DNA of 14,497 bases. It comes from Bacilli bacterium (lineage in GTDB: Bacteria > Bacillota_I > Bacilli_A > RFN20 > CAG-826). Each line of letters begins with the position of its first letter. The stretch's first letter is position 1. Shown piece by piece: positions 7,166 through 13,799 of the stretch. The translations under genes were made by a program, and so were the position numbers. The stretch is from the NCBI GenBank assembly GCA_016302705.1, contig JAEDNC010000013.1:1-14497 (forward strand). The letters are read 5' to 3'. The notes below the pieces were generated by a model, which worked only from the letters and a program-made list of their open reading frames with translations, was not told where the DNA came from and ran no database searches.

Positions 7166-8983
7166 ATGAAAAAGTCGATTAAAACTTTGACATTTGGTCT
7201 CTTAACAGTTGGTATGCTCGCTGGTTGTAATAAAGCGCCAGCAGCTGATTGGACCGCTGAACAGAAATCAATTATGTCTGAACATCTCCACGGTGTGGTT
7301 TTACCATTCTTTAAAAGTGACGCTACTGTAAAATATGATTCAGAATATGATGAAGTAGTTATCACCGCTGATGTCGCTGGTACAGAAACAAAAGATTATG
7401 GTGCAAAATTCACCGCCGCTGATGGTTGGGAAGATATCTCAGATCAATACGATGTCCCAGCAGCAGCTATGAGAGAAACATTCTTTGCATTCCAAAAAGC
7501 AGTTACTGTTACAGAAGGAACAAGATATATTTCTCTTCAATTTGCTTCTATTGCCGGAGAAGAATTCTCCCCTGAAGGAACATTCACCCTTTATGCTAAT
7601 GATCCATTTACTTATGATTGGCCAGCTGATGAATGGGCAGCAGTTATTGCTTATTACTTCGAAAATGCTACAGATGTAGTTCCACCAATTGAAGCTGATC
7701 GTTATGAACCATACGCTACACAAACTGGTGGATTCGCAACATTCTGTTATATGGAATCCGAAACTCAAGATGCTGGTTACTCCGCTATCCTTACCCAAGC
7801 TGGTTGGGATGTCCAAGAAGAAAAAGACGAAGATGGATACTTTGTCGCTGTTGCTCCAAGTGGACTATTTGCGGTTGCATATTTATATAACAGTAGCATG
7901 GGCTCACTCGAAATTTGGTTAGCACCAGCCCCAGCTAAAACTTATGATGCATTCCCATCAGAAGCATTAGCAGCAACTATCGCTGCTTATGAAAAAGAAG
8001 GTGCTGTCGCATTTGAATTCCCAGTGTTTGCAAAAGAAGGTGCTACATTTACATACACAGAAGATGAAAATAACGAATTTTATATCTCATTTGGTATGGC
8101 GGATTATGTTAACGCAATCGTTACTGCCTCTCCAGTCGTTGAAGCAGACTACACAGCCTATAGAGGTGAGTTCGTCAACGCTGGTTGGGAAGTAGTAGAC
8201 ACAAATAACACTACAGGATTCACAGCTACTAAAGGTTTTGAAAACGTTGGAACAGCTACTATTGATGTTGGTTTTGCTAGCGGAGAACTCGAAATCATTA
8301 TTTATATCATTCCAAAACCATTACCATCAGAAGAATGGCCAGCATCAGATATCGCTAAATTATTACCAGATAGAGTTACTGATGTTGTCCTCCCATTCAA
8401 TGGAGAAGCTTCAGGTTATGAAATTGGAACTGTTTTTGGAACATATGTTATTGTTACTGTCGAAGCAGGACAAGAAGAAGCATTAATTACTGCTTATGTT
8501 GCTGCATTAGAAGAAGCAGGATGGACAGAATTAGGCGAAGATAATTATGGAGATATGCACTATGCTTCACCAAATAATCAAATCGATGTTTGCGCATATT
8601 CTGAAGACGCAGGAACCATCACAATTACATTTGATGCAATTCCAGTAGCATATCAAACATTTGCAGCAGCAGTTGCTGGTGCTATAGAAGAATTAGGCGT
8701 TGCCTCAATTCCTCTTGTTGATCCAGGTGTTGCAAATGCAACTAAATACGAAATTTCCTGTGATGCAGAAGAAGGTGAAGGATATATCTATATCTACGCT
8801 GAATCTGGTGTTGATCAAACAGCAGTCGATGCATATAACAGCGGATTAGTAGCAGCAGGATGGACTCTCTTAGGAGAAGATGAATATGGAGATTCATACT
8901 ATTCTTCACCAGATGGTTCAATCACTGTTTGCCCATATGCTGGCTCAGGATATATGGCTATCTACTTCTATTTCAATTCATAG
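7166..8983 (+). CDS. Secreted lipoprotein with five repeats of one domain
   Basis: A 605-residue acidic protein. Residues 1-21 are a lipoprotein signal peptide: KKSIK basic start, hydrophobic core, and lipobox LAGC with Cys21 as the lipid-modified residue. The mature protein consists of about five copies of a 105-120-residue alpha/beta domain (roughly 29-150, 151-262, 263-386, 391-494, 498-605). Each has an alternating beta region and a G-W step (Trp88, Trp214, Trp341, Trp453, Trp566), mostly as AGW. The last two copies are most alike (AGWTxLGEDxYGDxxYxSP, 451-469 and 564-582). No enzyme motif is visible. It is likely a surface-exposed binding or structural protein. It has its own promoter and terminator, and AAAGGA precedes the ATG. 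Confidence 0.85.
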   Translation: MKKSIKTLTFGLLTVGMLAGCNKAPAADWTAEQKSIMSEHLHGVVLPFFKSDATVKYDSEYDEVVITADVAGTETKDYGAKFTAADGWEDISDQYDVPAAAMRETFFAFQKAVTVTEGTRYISLQFASIAGEEFSPEGTFTLYANDPFTYDWPADEWAAVIAYYFENATDVVPPIEADRYEPYATQTGGFATFCYMESETQDAGYSAILTQAGWDVQEEKDEDGYFVAVAPSGLFAVAYLYNSSMGSLEIWLAPAPAKTYDAFPSEALAATIAAYEKEGAVAFEFPVFAKEGATFTYTEDENNEFYISFGMADYVNAIVTASPVVEADYTAYRGEFVNAGWEVVDTNNTTGFTATKGFENVGTATIDVGFASGELEIIIYIIPKPLPSEEWPASDIAKLLPDRVTDVVLPFNGEASGYEIGTVFGTYVIVTVEAGQEEALITAYVAALEEAGWTELGEDNYGDMHYASPNNQIDVCAYSEDAGTITITFDAIPVAYQTFAAAVAGAIEELGVASIPLVDPGVANATKYEISCDAEEGEGYIYIYAESGVDQTAVDAYNSGLVAAGWTLLGEDEYGDSYYSSPDGSITVCPYAGSGYMAIYFYFNS

Positions 8984-9003
8984 GATTAAGCAATTAAATA
9001 ACA

Positions 9004-9031
9004 AGGGACGATTAACTGCGTCTCTTTTTTT
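9004..9031 (+). terminator. Terminator of the lipoprotein gene
   Basis: AGGGACG and CGTCTCT form a seven-pair stem (one G-U) with an eight-base loop, followed by a run of six T. It lies 20 bases after the stop at 8983. Confidence 0.88.
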
Positions 9032-9090
9032 GCACTCATAAAAAGCCATATATAAACAAAAGAGAAAAAAACGCTTAAATTTTACGAAAA

Positions 9091-9125
9091 AATAATAAAA
9101 GTGCCTGAAATCGCTTGTTTCGCAC
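9091..9125 (-). terminator. Possible second terminator downstream of the nuclease gene
   Basis: On the minus strand GTGC pairs with GCAC and GAAA with TTTC (9101-9125), followed by TTTTATTATTTTTT. It lies after the primary terminator at 9139-9166 and would catch read-through toward the convergent lipoprotein gene. Confidence 0.45.
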
Positions 9126-9138
9126 CATAAATCAAGTA

Positions 9139-9166
9139 TTAAAAAGGGGAGATTGTTCTTCCCCTT
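9139..9166 (-). terminator. Terminator of the nuclease gene
   Basis: On the minus strand AAGGGGA pairs perfectly with TCCCCTT around a nine-base loop, then runs into TTTAATAC. The stem overlaps the TAA stop codon of the nuclease gene at 9165-9167. Confidence 0.85.
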
Positions 9167-10775
9167 ATTTCTTTTTCTTAGTTGTCGATTTCTTGCTAGA
9201 TGATGATTTATTACCTCTACTAGAAGATTTAGTGTGTGATTTAGCAACTTTCTTTACTGCAGAAGTTATCTTCTTCTTAGTCTTTTTACTTCCTTTTGTG
9301 TAAATCACCGCAACAACAATAATGACAACAATTGCTCCCGCTGCTATAGCTGCATACATCAAGTAGTTAGGCTTCTTTTCTTCTACGACATTAATGTTAA
9401 TTACTTTAATAATCTCTTCTCCATCAACAGTTGCTTTAACAGTAATAGTTACTTTACCAACCTTAAGAGCAGCAATAGTTATTTCTTCTCCACTACTAGA
9501 GGTAGTTTTATCTAATTGGATAACCTCTGGATCACTAACATTCCAAGTGATACCACTATTATCTGCGGTAACTGCAGAAACCTTTACTTCTTTTCCAGGA
9601 TTAATAGTTATCTTGGATTTGGAAAGCGAGAGACCACTATCATTGATTCTATCGATCATTGGAGAGGCGTATTTAGTGCCGCTTTCACTACCCCAGATGT
9701 AATTTGCCCATTGAGGGAAATCAATAAATGGATTTCTATTATTAGTGAAGTTATTGAATAACAGGTTATTCCTATGGATTTCGTATTCGTCAACTGGATC
9801 GATTTCATTCCACTCAAGAAGGTCACTTATAAGTCCCATCTTACCAGTTAATGTTTTAGTGCTTTGATATCCGCTAGAAGGGGCAGAACCACTATCAACT
9901 AATTCAAGGTTTGGTTCGTTTCCATCAATAACAGCTTCATTACCTGCTAAGTCGTTATATCGAGCCGCCATATAGAAGACTGCTCTAGCGATATCTCCTT
10001 TATCTGTATCTTGTGGTTCAAACACTTTAGAAGTTCCATTAGTGAGTGATATACCAGTTCTATTACCTGTTTGATTAGAATAGGTAGTTCCCATATCTTT
10101 ATAGGATTTAGATGTATCGACATATCCGAAATAATCGTTGCTGTGTTTCCTATTAGCGTTTCCATTTCCAGCCCATAAGTGCATTGGATCACCTCTAGCG
10201 CCTCCGGTTGTGCTTTCTAGTGTTTCAAAGCCATTTGATTTAGCCCAGATATGTTCTCTATTGATACCCCATTCATCTTGGTTATGGTTACCCCACGCTT
10301 TTGTGAGGTTATCAACTTCTCTATTTATGTATAAAGCGTGAATATATGGATTATTCTTTGGAGAACTATTTGATCCATATTGATATCCAATAATCGTATT
10401 AGTGGCTTCATCATATGTGCCATATGTAGTTGAACTTGCAGGAGATTTTTCCCAATCTCGGTCAGTAATCTCATACATTTGCCATATCGCATTACCTGTA
10501 TCATATGAATAATATTTTTGATTATTCTTCAGAATAGGTTTTAAGTTCTTAAGTAGATTAGTGCCAGTTCTTTCGCTTTCTGACAAAGAATTCAAATTGG
10601 AATAATAGTTTCTAATTGTTTCTACATCACTATCATTTAGATTGATAGTTGTTGGCAGTCCACTTGTGGAATACGCGCTTATTGGTACATATTCTTTATT
10701 CTCTTTAATAGCCACAAAAGCTGAAGAAGCAGCTAATAGAGAAATTATAGAAAATACGGCTAACTTATTTTTCAT
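9165..10775 (-). CDS. Secreted endonuclease I family nuclease, C-terminal membrane anchor
   Basis: A 536-residue exported protein. Residues 1-22 form a signal peptide. The endonuclease I domain (about 50-380) shows INREHIWAKS with catalytic His175, GDPMHLW (195-201), NANRKHSNDYFG (206-217), GDIARAVFYMAARY (260-273) and EIHRNN plus NRNPFIDFP (about 345-353). This family cuts RNA and/or DNA without sequence preference. An Ig-like (Big-type) beta domain covers about 389-465, a membrane helix 471-493, and a Lys/Ser-rich tail 494-536 ends in TTKKKK. The enzyme should face outward, tethered by its C-terminus. The start at 10775 is chosen because AAAGGTGAT ends five bases upstream; an in-frame GTG at 10784 lies inside that site. 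A likely job is nucleic acid scavenging. Confidence 0.9.
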   Translation of the reverse strand: MKNKLAVFSIISLLAASSAFVAIKENKEYVPISAYSTSGLPTTINLNDSDVETIRNYYSNLNSLSESERTGTNLLKNLKPILKNNQKYYSYDTGNAIWQMYEITDRDWEKSPASSTTYGTYDEATNTIIGYQYGSNSSPKNNPYIHALYINREVDNLTKAWGNHNQDEWGINREHIWAKSNGFETLESTTGGARGDPMHLWAGNGNANRKHSNDYFGYVDTSKSYKDMGTTYSNQTGNRTGISLTNGTSKVFEPQDTDKGDIARAVFYMAARYNDLAGNEAVIDGNEPNLELVDSGSAPSSGYQSTKTLTGKMGLISDLLEWNEIDPVDEYEIHRNNLLFNNFTNNRNPFIDFPQWANYIWGSESGTKYASPMIDRINDSGLSLSKSKITINPGKEVKVSAVTADNSGITWNVSDPEVIQLDKTTSSSGEEITIAALKVGKVTITVKATVDGEEIIKVININVVEEKKPNYLMYAAIAAGAIVVIIVVAVIYTKGSKKTKKKITSAVKKVAKSHTKSSSRGNKSSSSKKSTTKKKK

Positions 10776-10804
10776 ATCAATCACCTTTATATATTCATTT
10801 TATA

Positions 10805-10833
10805 TAAAAAAGATTCGATGAAAAATCGAATCT
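10805..10833 (-). terminator. Second terminator after the long structured RNA
   Basis: A nine-pair perfect stem (AGATTCGAT with ATCGAATCT) and a five-base loop, followed on the minus strand by TTTTTTATATA. It stands between the RNA locus and the nuclease gene, insulating the latter. On the plus strand no T-run follows, which sets the direction. Confidence 0.85.
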
Positions 10834-10852
10834 CACTTTATTTTCAAAAAGA

Positions 10853-10881
10853 ATAAAAAAGAGGCTCGACTCTTTGCCTCT
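10853..10881 (-). terminator. Terminator of the long structured RNA
   Basis: On the minus strand AGAGGC pairs with GCCTCT (10876-10881 and 10860-10865) around a ten-base loop, followed directly by TTTTTTATTC. It marks the 3' end of the long RNA at about 10853. Confidence 0.8.
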
Positions 10882-11291
10882 AACCGTTGCACTGTTGCAG
10901 GGAGAATCCCTGCGACAGATACCCAAGTTAAGTTCCTTATGACTGGTGGTGCTTCTTGTTGGCAGTTCGTTTTGAATTGCTTAGCGAACTGGTGGCCAGC
11001 TTCCTTTAGTTATTAGCTTCAAGGCTGTTTTCCTTTTTGTCGTGTCCGGTACTGGATTTACTCTGTCAAACTTTAACTCAGAGACCAGTGATAGCGAGCT
11101 ATCAGGGAGGAACGTACCGATAGTTACATCTTTCGAAATAACTCTTTGCTAGTGCAACTTCTATCTACTTCTTTTAATGTGTAGATGCTCCACCATCAAT
11201 TTAATGGAGCTAGTTGTCTGATCTAGTCTTAAGTTCTTTAGGCCATTTCTTCATAGAAGATGTTAGGAGGTATTTAACTCTTTCTACTATC
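10853..11291 (-). repeat. Third copy of the RNA domain with the 3' domain
   Basis: Paired elements are CAACT/AGTTG (11212-11216 with 11155-11159), an extra GCTCCA/TGGAGC hairpin, ATCTAC/GTAGAT (11163-11186), AGTTA/TAACT (11122-11143), core 11051-11089 (CACTGG/CCAGT, CTCTG/CAGAG) and 3' hairpin CAGTTCG/CGAACTG (10963-10991). The hairpin before the 3' hairpin is replaced by a 23-base segment at 10992-11014 that is identical to 12119-12141. The tail then runs to the terminator. Confidence 0.75.
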
Positions 11292-11603
11292 TTCACACGT
11301 TGAGTTGAATAATGTGAATTAGGCTTTGACTAATAGCGTTAACTATTAGTTCGTGTTTTTTCTTTCCTCTTTGATCATGTCCGGCGGTGGAATTACGCTG
11401 TTAAACTCTAACTCAGCGACCACTGTATACAGGGAGGTTTACCGTTTAGTTAATCCTGTTTGATTAACAAGTTCGAAGCGATCATTAACTAGAAACTTTA
11501 ATCCTAGAACCTTACTATCAACGTTGTTTAATGGTTGATCGTCTCTTATTTCGAGCTGAACTCTTTAGAGCCTATTTTCGTTTGGATGTAATCCATAACT
11601 TAT
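11292..11603 (-). repeat. Second copy of the RNA domain
   Basis: Same element order with different stem sequences: CGATCA/TGATCG (11536-11541 with 11479-11484), hairpin 11489-11507, GTTAATC/GATTAAC hairpin (11449-11468), core 11387-11423, ACTAATAG/CTATTAGT hairpin, and 3' hairpin TTCACA/TGTGAA (11292-11318). It lacks the TTGCACTAGC hairpin seen in the other copies. Confidence 0.75.
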
Positions 11604-11926
11604 TTCACGTTTTGAGTTGCTTTAGCGTGAATTGGCTGTTCTTAAGGCTTTCGCTTTAAGAATCTTTTTCTCCTCTTTGATTCGTGTCTGGGCGGTGGGA
11701 TTACGCTGTCAAGTTCTAACTCAGCAACCACTGTAACAGGGAGGATCGACCCTTGGAGGTTATTACTGCAAATAACTCCATGCTAGTGCAATCGTTAATC
11801 TAAGATTTTTAATCCTAGAACCGTTCTATCAACTTGGTTTATTTTCGTCGATTGTCTTATCTAGTCTTAGGCTTCTTTAAATACTTATTAGTATTTACTG
11901 CCTCATCATACCTCTCGGTGTGATTG
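11604..11926 (-). repeat. First (5') copy of the RNA domain
   Basis: It opens with a GAGA-tetraloop hairpin (CACACC against GGTATG, one mismatch) and an AAATACT/AGTATTT hairpin inside AGGC/GCCT. Paired elements are CAATCG/CGATTG (11849-11854 with 11789-11794), CTAG...CTTAG hairpin (11800-11818), TGGAG-type hairpin (11754-11780), core (11695-11731), TTCTTAA/TTAAGAA hairpin and the 3' hairpin TTCACG/CGTGAA (11604-11631). Confidence 0.75.
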
Positions 11927-11932
11927 TGATAT

Positions 11933-11960
11933 AGTTTACCACTTTTAATATCTCAGTCAA
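11933..11960 (-). promoter_or_regulatory. Promoter of the long structured RNA
   Basis: On the minus strand TTGACT (11960-11955) and TAAACT (11938-11933) are 16 bases apart. Transcription would begin near 11926, right at the first hairpin of the first domain copy. Confidence 0.65.
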
Positions 11961-11984
11961 GCATTTTTTAAATAGCTTAAATTT

Positions 11985-12051
11985 CGACAAAAAAGTAAAA
12001 AATAGACTTTCTCATTGCCTCATAACCATCGGCCAATACGAGATAGGAGTC
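11985..12051 (-). terminator. Terminator of the short structured RNA
   Basis: On the minus strand a bulged stem pairs GACT/AGTC, CTC/GAG, ATTG/CAAT and CC/GG (12051-12004), followed by TATTTTTTACTTTTTT. Its loop and 3' arm (GGTTATGAGGCAA) resemble the same place in the long RNA (GGTTAGAGGCAA). Confidence 0.6.
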
Positions 12052-12308
12052 AAGCTAAATCCCTTTGCTCTGGTTGTACTTCTTATCGACGACACATTTT
12101 CAATTGATTAACGTGCCTGTGGCCAGCTTCCTTTAGTTATTCTATCTTCCTTTTTAATCGTATCAGGAGGTGAGATTACACTGTTAAGTTCTAATTCAGC
12201 TACCACTATAAGTAGAAAGAACCGATCTTAGAATAATCTTGCAATTAACCTTGCTAGTGCAATTGTTAATCTAAAGTTTTTAAACTTTACAAACCACTAT
12301 ATCAACTT
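11985..12308 (-). ncRNA. Short one-domain version of the same structured RNA
   Basis: About 320 bases homologous to the third copy of the long RNA: GTTGATA start, AAAGTTT/AAACTTT hairpin (12272-12289), TTGC/GCAA hairpin, core hairpin (12170-12206, GTGG/TCAC and GCTG/CAGT), the purine stretch, the 23-base segment 12119-12141 identical to 10992-11014, a 3' hairpin GGCACG/TGTGTC with loop CAATTGAAAA, and a terminator. It lacks the 5' part, including the upstream arm of the long-range helix. I see no convincing promoter; TATAGT at 12301-12296 could be a -10 but has no good -35. It may be a separate small RNA, a decayed copy, or the 5' end of one longer transcript. Confidence 0.65.
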
Positions 12309-12340
12309 CTTTTTTAAATATTTTTTATCTTTTCAAGCAA

Positions 12341-12366
12341 AATAAAAAATATCTCATCAAGAGATA
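12341..12366 (-). terminator. Terminator of the manA-kinase-Nudix operon
   Basis: On the minus strand TATCTC pairs with GAGATA around TTGAT, followed by TTTTTTATTTT. It lies 16 bases after the stop of the Nudix gene and separates the sugar operon from the RNA locus. Confidence 0.85.
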
Positions 12367-12381
12367 CATTTTGAAAAATTT

Positions 12382-12837
12382 TTATTTGAGATAGTCTTTT
12401 AGGTCAATAATGATCTGTTTATTACGGATTGACATCTTTTCAGGCATATTATCTAAATCCATAAAGAATAATCTATTCACTTCTTCTTTTTGAGATTTTA
12501 ATTCTCCCTCATATTCTTTACATATATAGACAAGATCCACTCCATATATTTCATCACCATTAAAGTAGACATAGTGAGTAATTTCCCCGCTATAAACTTT
12601 AAAGAGCTCTAACCTTTTAGCAACTAAACCAGTTTCTTCTAATAATTCTCTACTAGCGGCCTCTTCTGCACTTTCCTTTAAATCGATTCCTCCACCAGGG
12701 AAATCAAAATATCCATCATCGCTTCTCTCTTCTAAGAGGATTTGTCCCTTTTCATTAAAAAGGATAACCACGGAATGCGGAAGCACTAAAGGCATATGGT
12801 TAGTTCTTTTTCTTAACTCTTTCAAATAGTCTTTCAT
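12382..12837 (-). CDS. Nudix hydrolase
   Basis: A 151-residue cytoplasmic enzyme with a perfect Nudix box at residues 49-71 (G-X5-E-X7-REUXEEXGU; Gly49, Glu55, RELLEETGL at 63-71). The glutamates Glu64, Glu67 and Glu68 bind the divalent metal. Such enzymes cleave nucleoside diphosphate derivatives; the substrate cannot be read from the sequence. FDFPGGG precedes the box as in MutT-like members. The ATG comes three bases after the ROK kinase stop without a clear Shine-Dalgarno, so its translation probably depends on coupling. As last gene of a sugar-phosphate operon it may clean up a nucleotide-sugar or damaged nucleotide, but that is guesswork. Confidence 0.88.
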   Translation of the reverse strand: MKDYLKELRKRTNHMPLVLPHSVVILFNEKGQILLEERSDDGYFDFPGGGIDLKESAEEAASRELLEETGLVAKRLELFKVYSGEITHYVYFNGDEIYGVDLVYICKEYEGELKSQKEEVNRLFFMDLDNMPEKMSIRNKQIIIDLKDYLK

Positions 12838-12840
12838 AGA

Positions 12841-13794
12841 TTAATCATTATAGAAGAATAAGGAAGCTGCTCCAATCTTACCAGAATCGTATCCAAGATT
12901 AGCTTGTTTTACTAAAACTTCTGGAGATCCTAAGAATCCATAGTTTCTTTCTTTTAAATACGAACGTATACGGTTAATTAAGTTTTCCCCTTCGTTAGCG
13001 ATGCCACCCGAAAGAACAAAGATATCTGGTCTAAAAATATTGCAATAGTCTAAAAGCCCTTCAGAAAGATACATAATGTAATCTTCAATAACTTTATGTC
13101 CAACTGGACAATTAAGTGATTCTGCTTTAAAAGCAGTTCTACCATTTACTTTGCCTTCTTCTTGAGCGATTTTAGCTAGAACACTATTAGGGTTATCTTC
13201 TACTGCTTTTTCTGTATCTTTAATTAAGGCAGTTGCAGAAGCATATGCTTCTAAGCATCCTTTTCTACCGCAGTTACATTGTCTTCCGTTTAATTCAATT
13301 AAGGAGTGACCAAGTTGAGCGCCTGTTCCTCCTAATCCATCATATAATTTCTTATTTAATACGATTCCTCCACCTACTCCAGTACCAAGAGTAATCATAA
13401 TTAAATTTTCATAATCTTTACCACTACCGTATCTAGCTTCACCAAGTGCTGCAGCGGAAGCGTCGTTAACAATCTTTACTGGAAGATGGACTCTACTAGA
13501 AATATAATCAGTAACTTCAAAGTCCAACCATGTTGGCATATTTGGGCTAGAGAAGATAATTCCTTTTTTCTTATCTAATAAGCCAGGGATACCTAATCCC
13601 ACTCCCGAGATCTTTTCATCATACTCCTGAGTGGAAATAAATTTATTTATTTCTTCACATAATAAGCCAAACATATCTTCCGGAGATAAGTTCTTATCTG
13701 TACGAATAGAAAAAGTATCCAATACTTCTCCTGTATCTCTAATCGCTCCCCCTTTAATAGAGGTGCCACCAACATCAATTCCAATAACAATCAT
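12841..13794 (-). CDS. ROK family sugar kinase, probably glucokinase
   Basis: A 317-residue cytoplasmic kinase of standard ROK length. Marks in order are the ATP-binding GIDVGGTSIKGG (5-16), LGIPGLLD (67-74), catalytic Asp111 in VNDASAAALGEA, LGTGVGGGIV (136-145), LGHSLIE with His163, and the zinc motif CNCGRKGC (173-180), followed by LEAYAS. The zinc motif and size fit bacterial glucokinase (GlcK), but ROK proteins also phosphorylate fructose, mannose or N-acetylmannosamine. The manA partner would suit a glucose, mannose or fructose kinase feeding fructose-6-phosphate. There is no DNA-binding domain, so it is not a ROK repressor. It begins five bases after the manA stop with only a weak ribosome binding site, suggesting coupling. 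Confidence 0.88.
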   Translation of the reverse strand: MIVIGIDVGGTSIKGGAIRDTGEVLDTFSIRTDKNLSPEDMFGLLCEEINKFISTQEYDEKISGVGLGIPGLLDKKKGIIFSSPNMPTWLDFEVTDYISSRVHLPVKIVNDASAAALGEARYGSGKDYENLIMITLGTGVGGGIVLNKKLYDGLGGTGAQLGHSLIELNGRQCNCGRKGCLEAYASATALIKDTEKAVEDNPNSVLAKIAQEEGKVNGRTAFKAESLNCPVGHKVIEDYIMYLSEGLLDYCNIFRPDIFVLSGGIANEGENLINRIRSYLKERNYGFLGSPEVLVKQANLGYDSGKIGAASLFFYND

Positions 13795-13799
13795 ATTCT

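Larger units (their letters stand above)
10853..11926 (-). ncRNA. Large structured RNA with three tandem domains, unidentified family
   Basis: About 1070 bases between a promoter (11933-11960) and tandem terminators, without a reading frame of 60 codons on either strand. It is made of three diverged copies of one domain (11926-11604, 11603-11292, 11291-10853) plus a 3' domain. Each copy holds, in order, a long-range helix, a hairpin, a second hairpin, a CCTCCCTG segment, a core hairpin with outer GTGG/CCAC-type and inner CGCTG/CAGCG-type pairs, a GAYAYGA...AAARAGGA purine stretch, and a 3' hairpin with loop CAAYTCAA. Stem sequences differ between copies while pairing is kept, so selection on RNA structure is visible within the locus. 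It recalls large bacterial RNAs such as OLE, GOLLD and ROOL, but I cannot match it to any. Confidence 0.8.

Noticed and set aside
7439..7816. 125-residue minus-strand frame inside the lipoprotein gene
   Set aside because: It is antisense to a strongly coding gene, its composition reflects the reverse of repeat codons, and no start signal is present.
10776..10784. Nuclease start nine bases upstream (GTG)
   Set aside because: The GTG is part of the AAAGGTGAT ribosome binding site of the ATG at 10775.
10853..11926. RNase P RNA, tmRNA or SRP RNA
   Set aside because: None of their hallmark sequences is visible, and three tandem copies would be without parallel.
10938..12206. T-box, lysine or other large riboswitch ahead of a gene
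   Set aside because: No T-box AGGGTGGNACC signature is visible. The RNA ends at two terminators before the nuclease gene, and triple repetition is not typical. Tandem riboswitch copies remain only a remote possibility.
10855..12320. CRISPR array or tandem mobile element
   Set aside because: The repeat modules are about 310 bases, diverged, contiguous and internally paired. There are no short identical repeats with unique spacers, no cas genes and no transposase.
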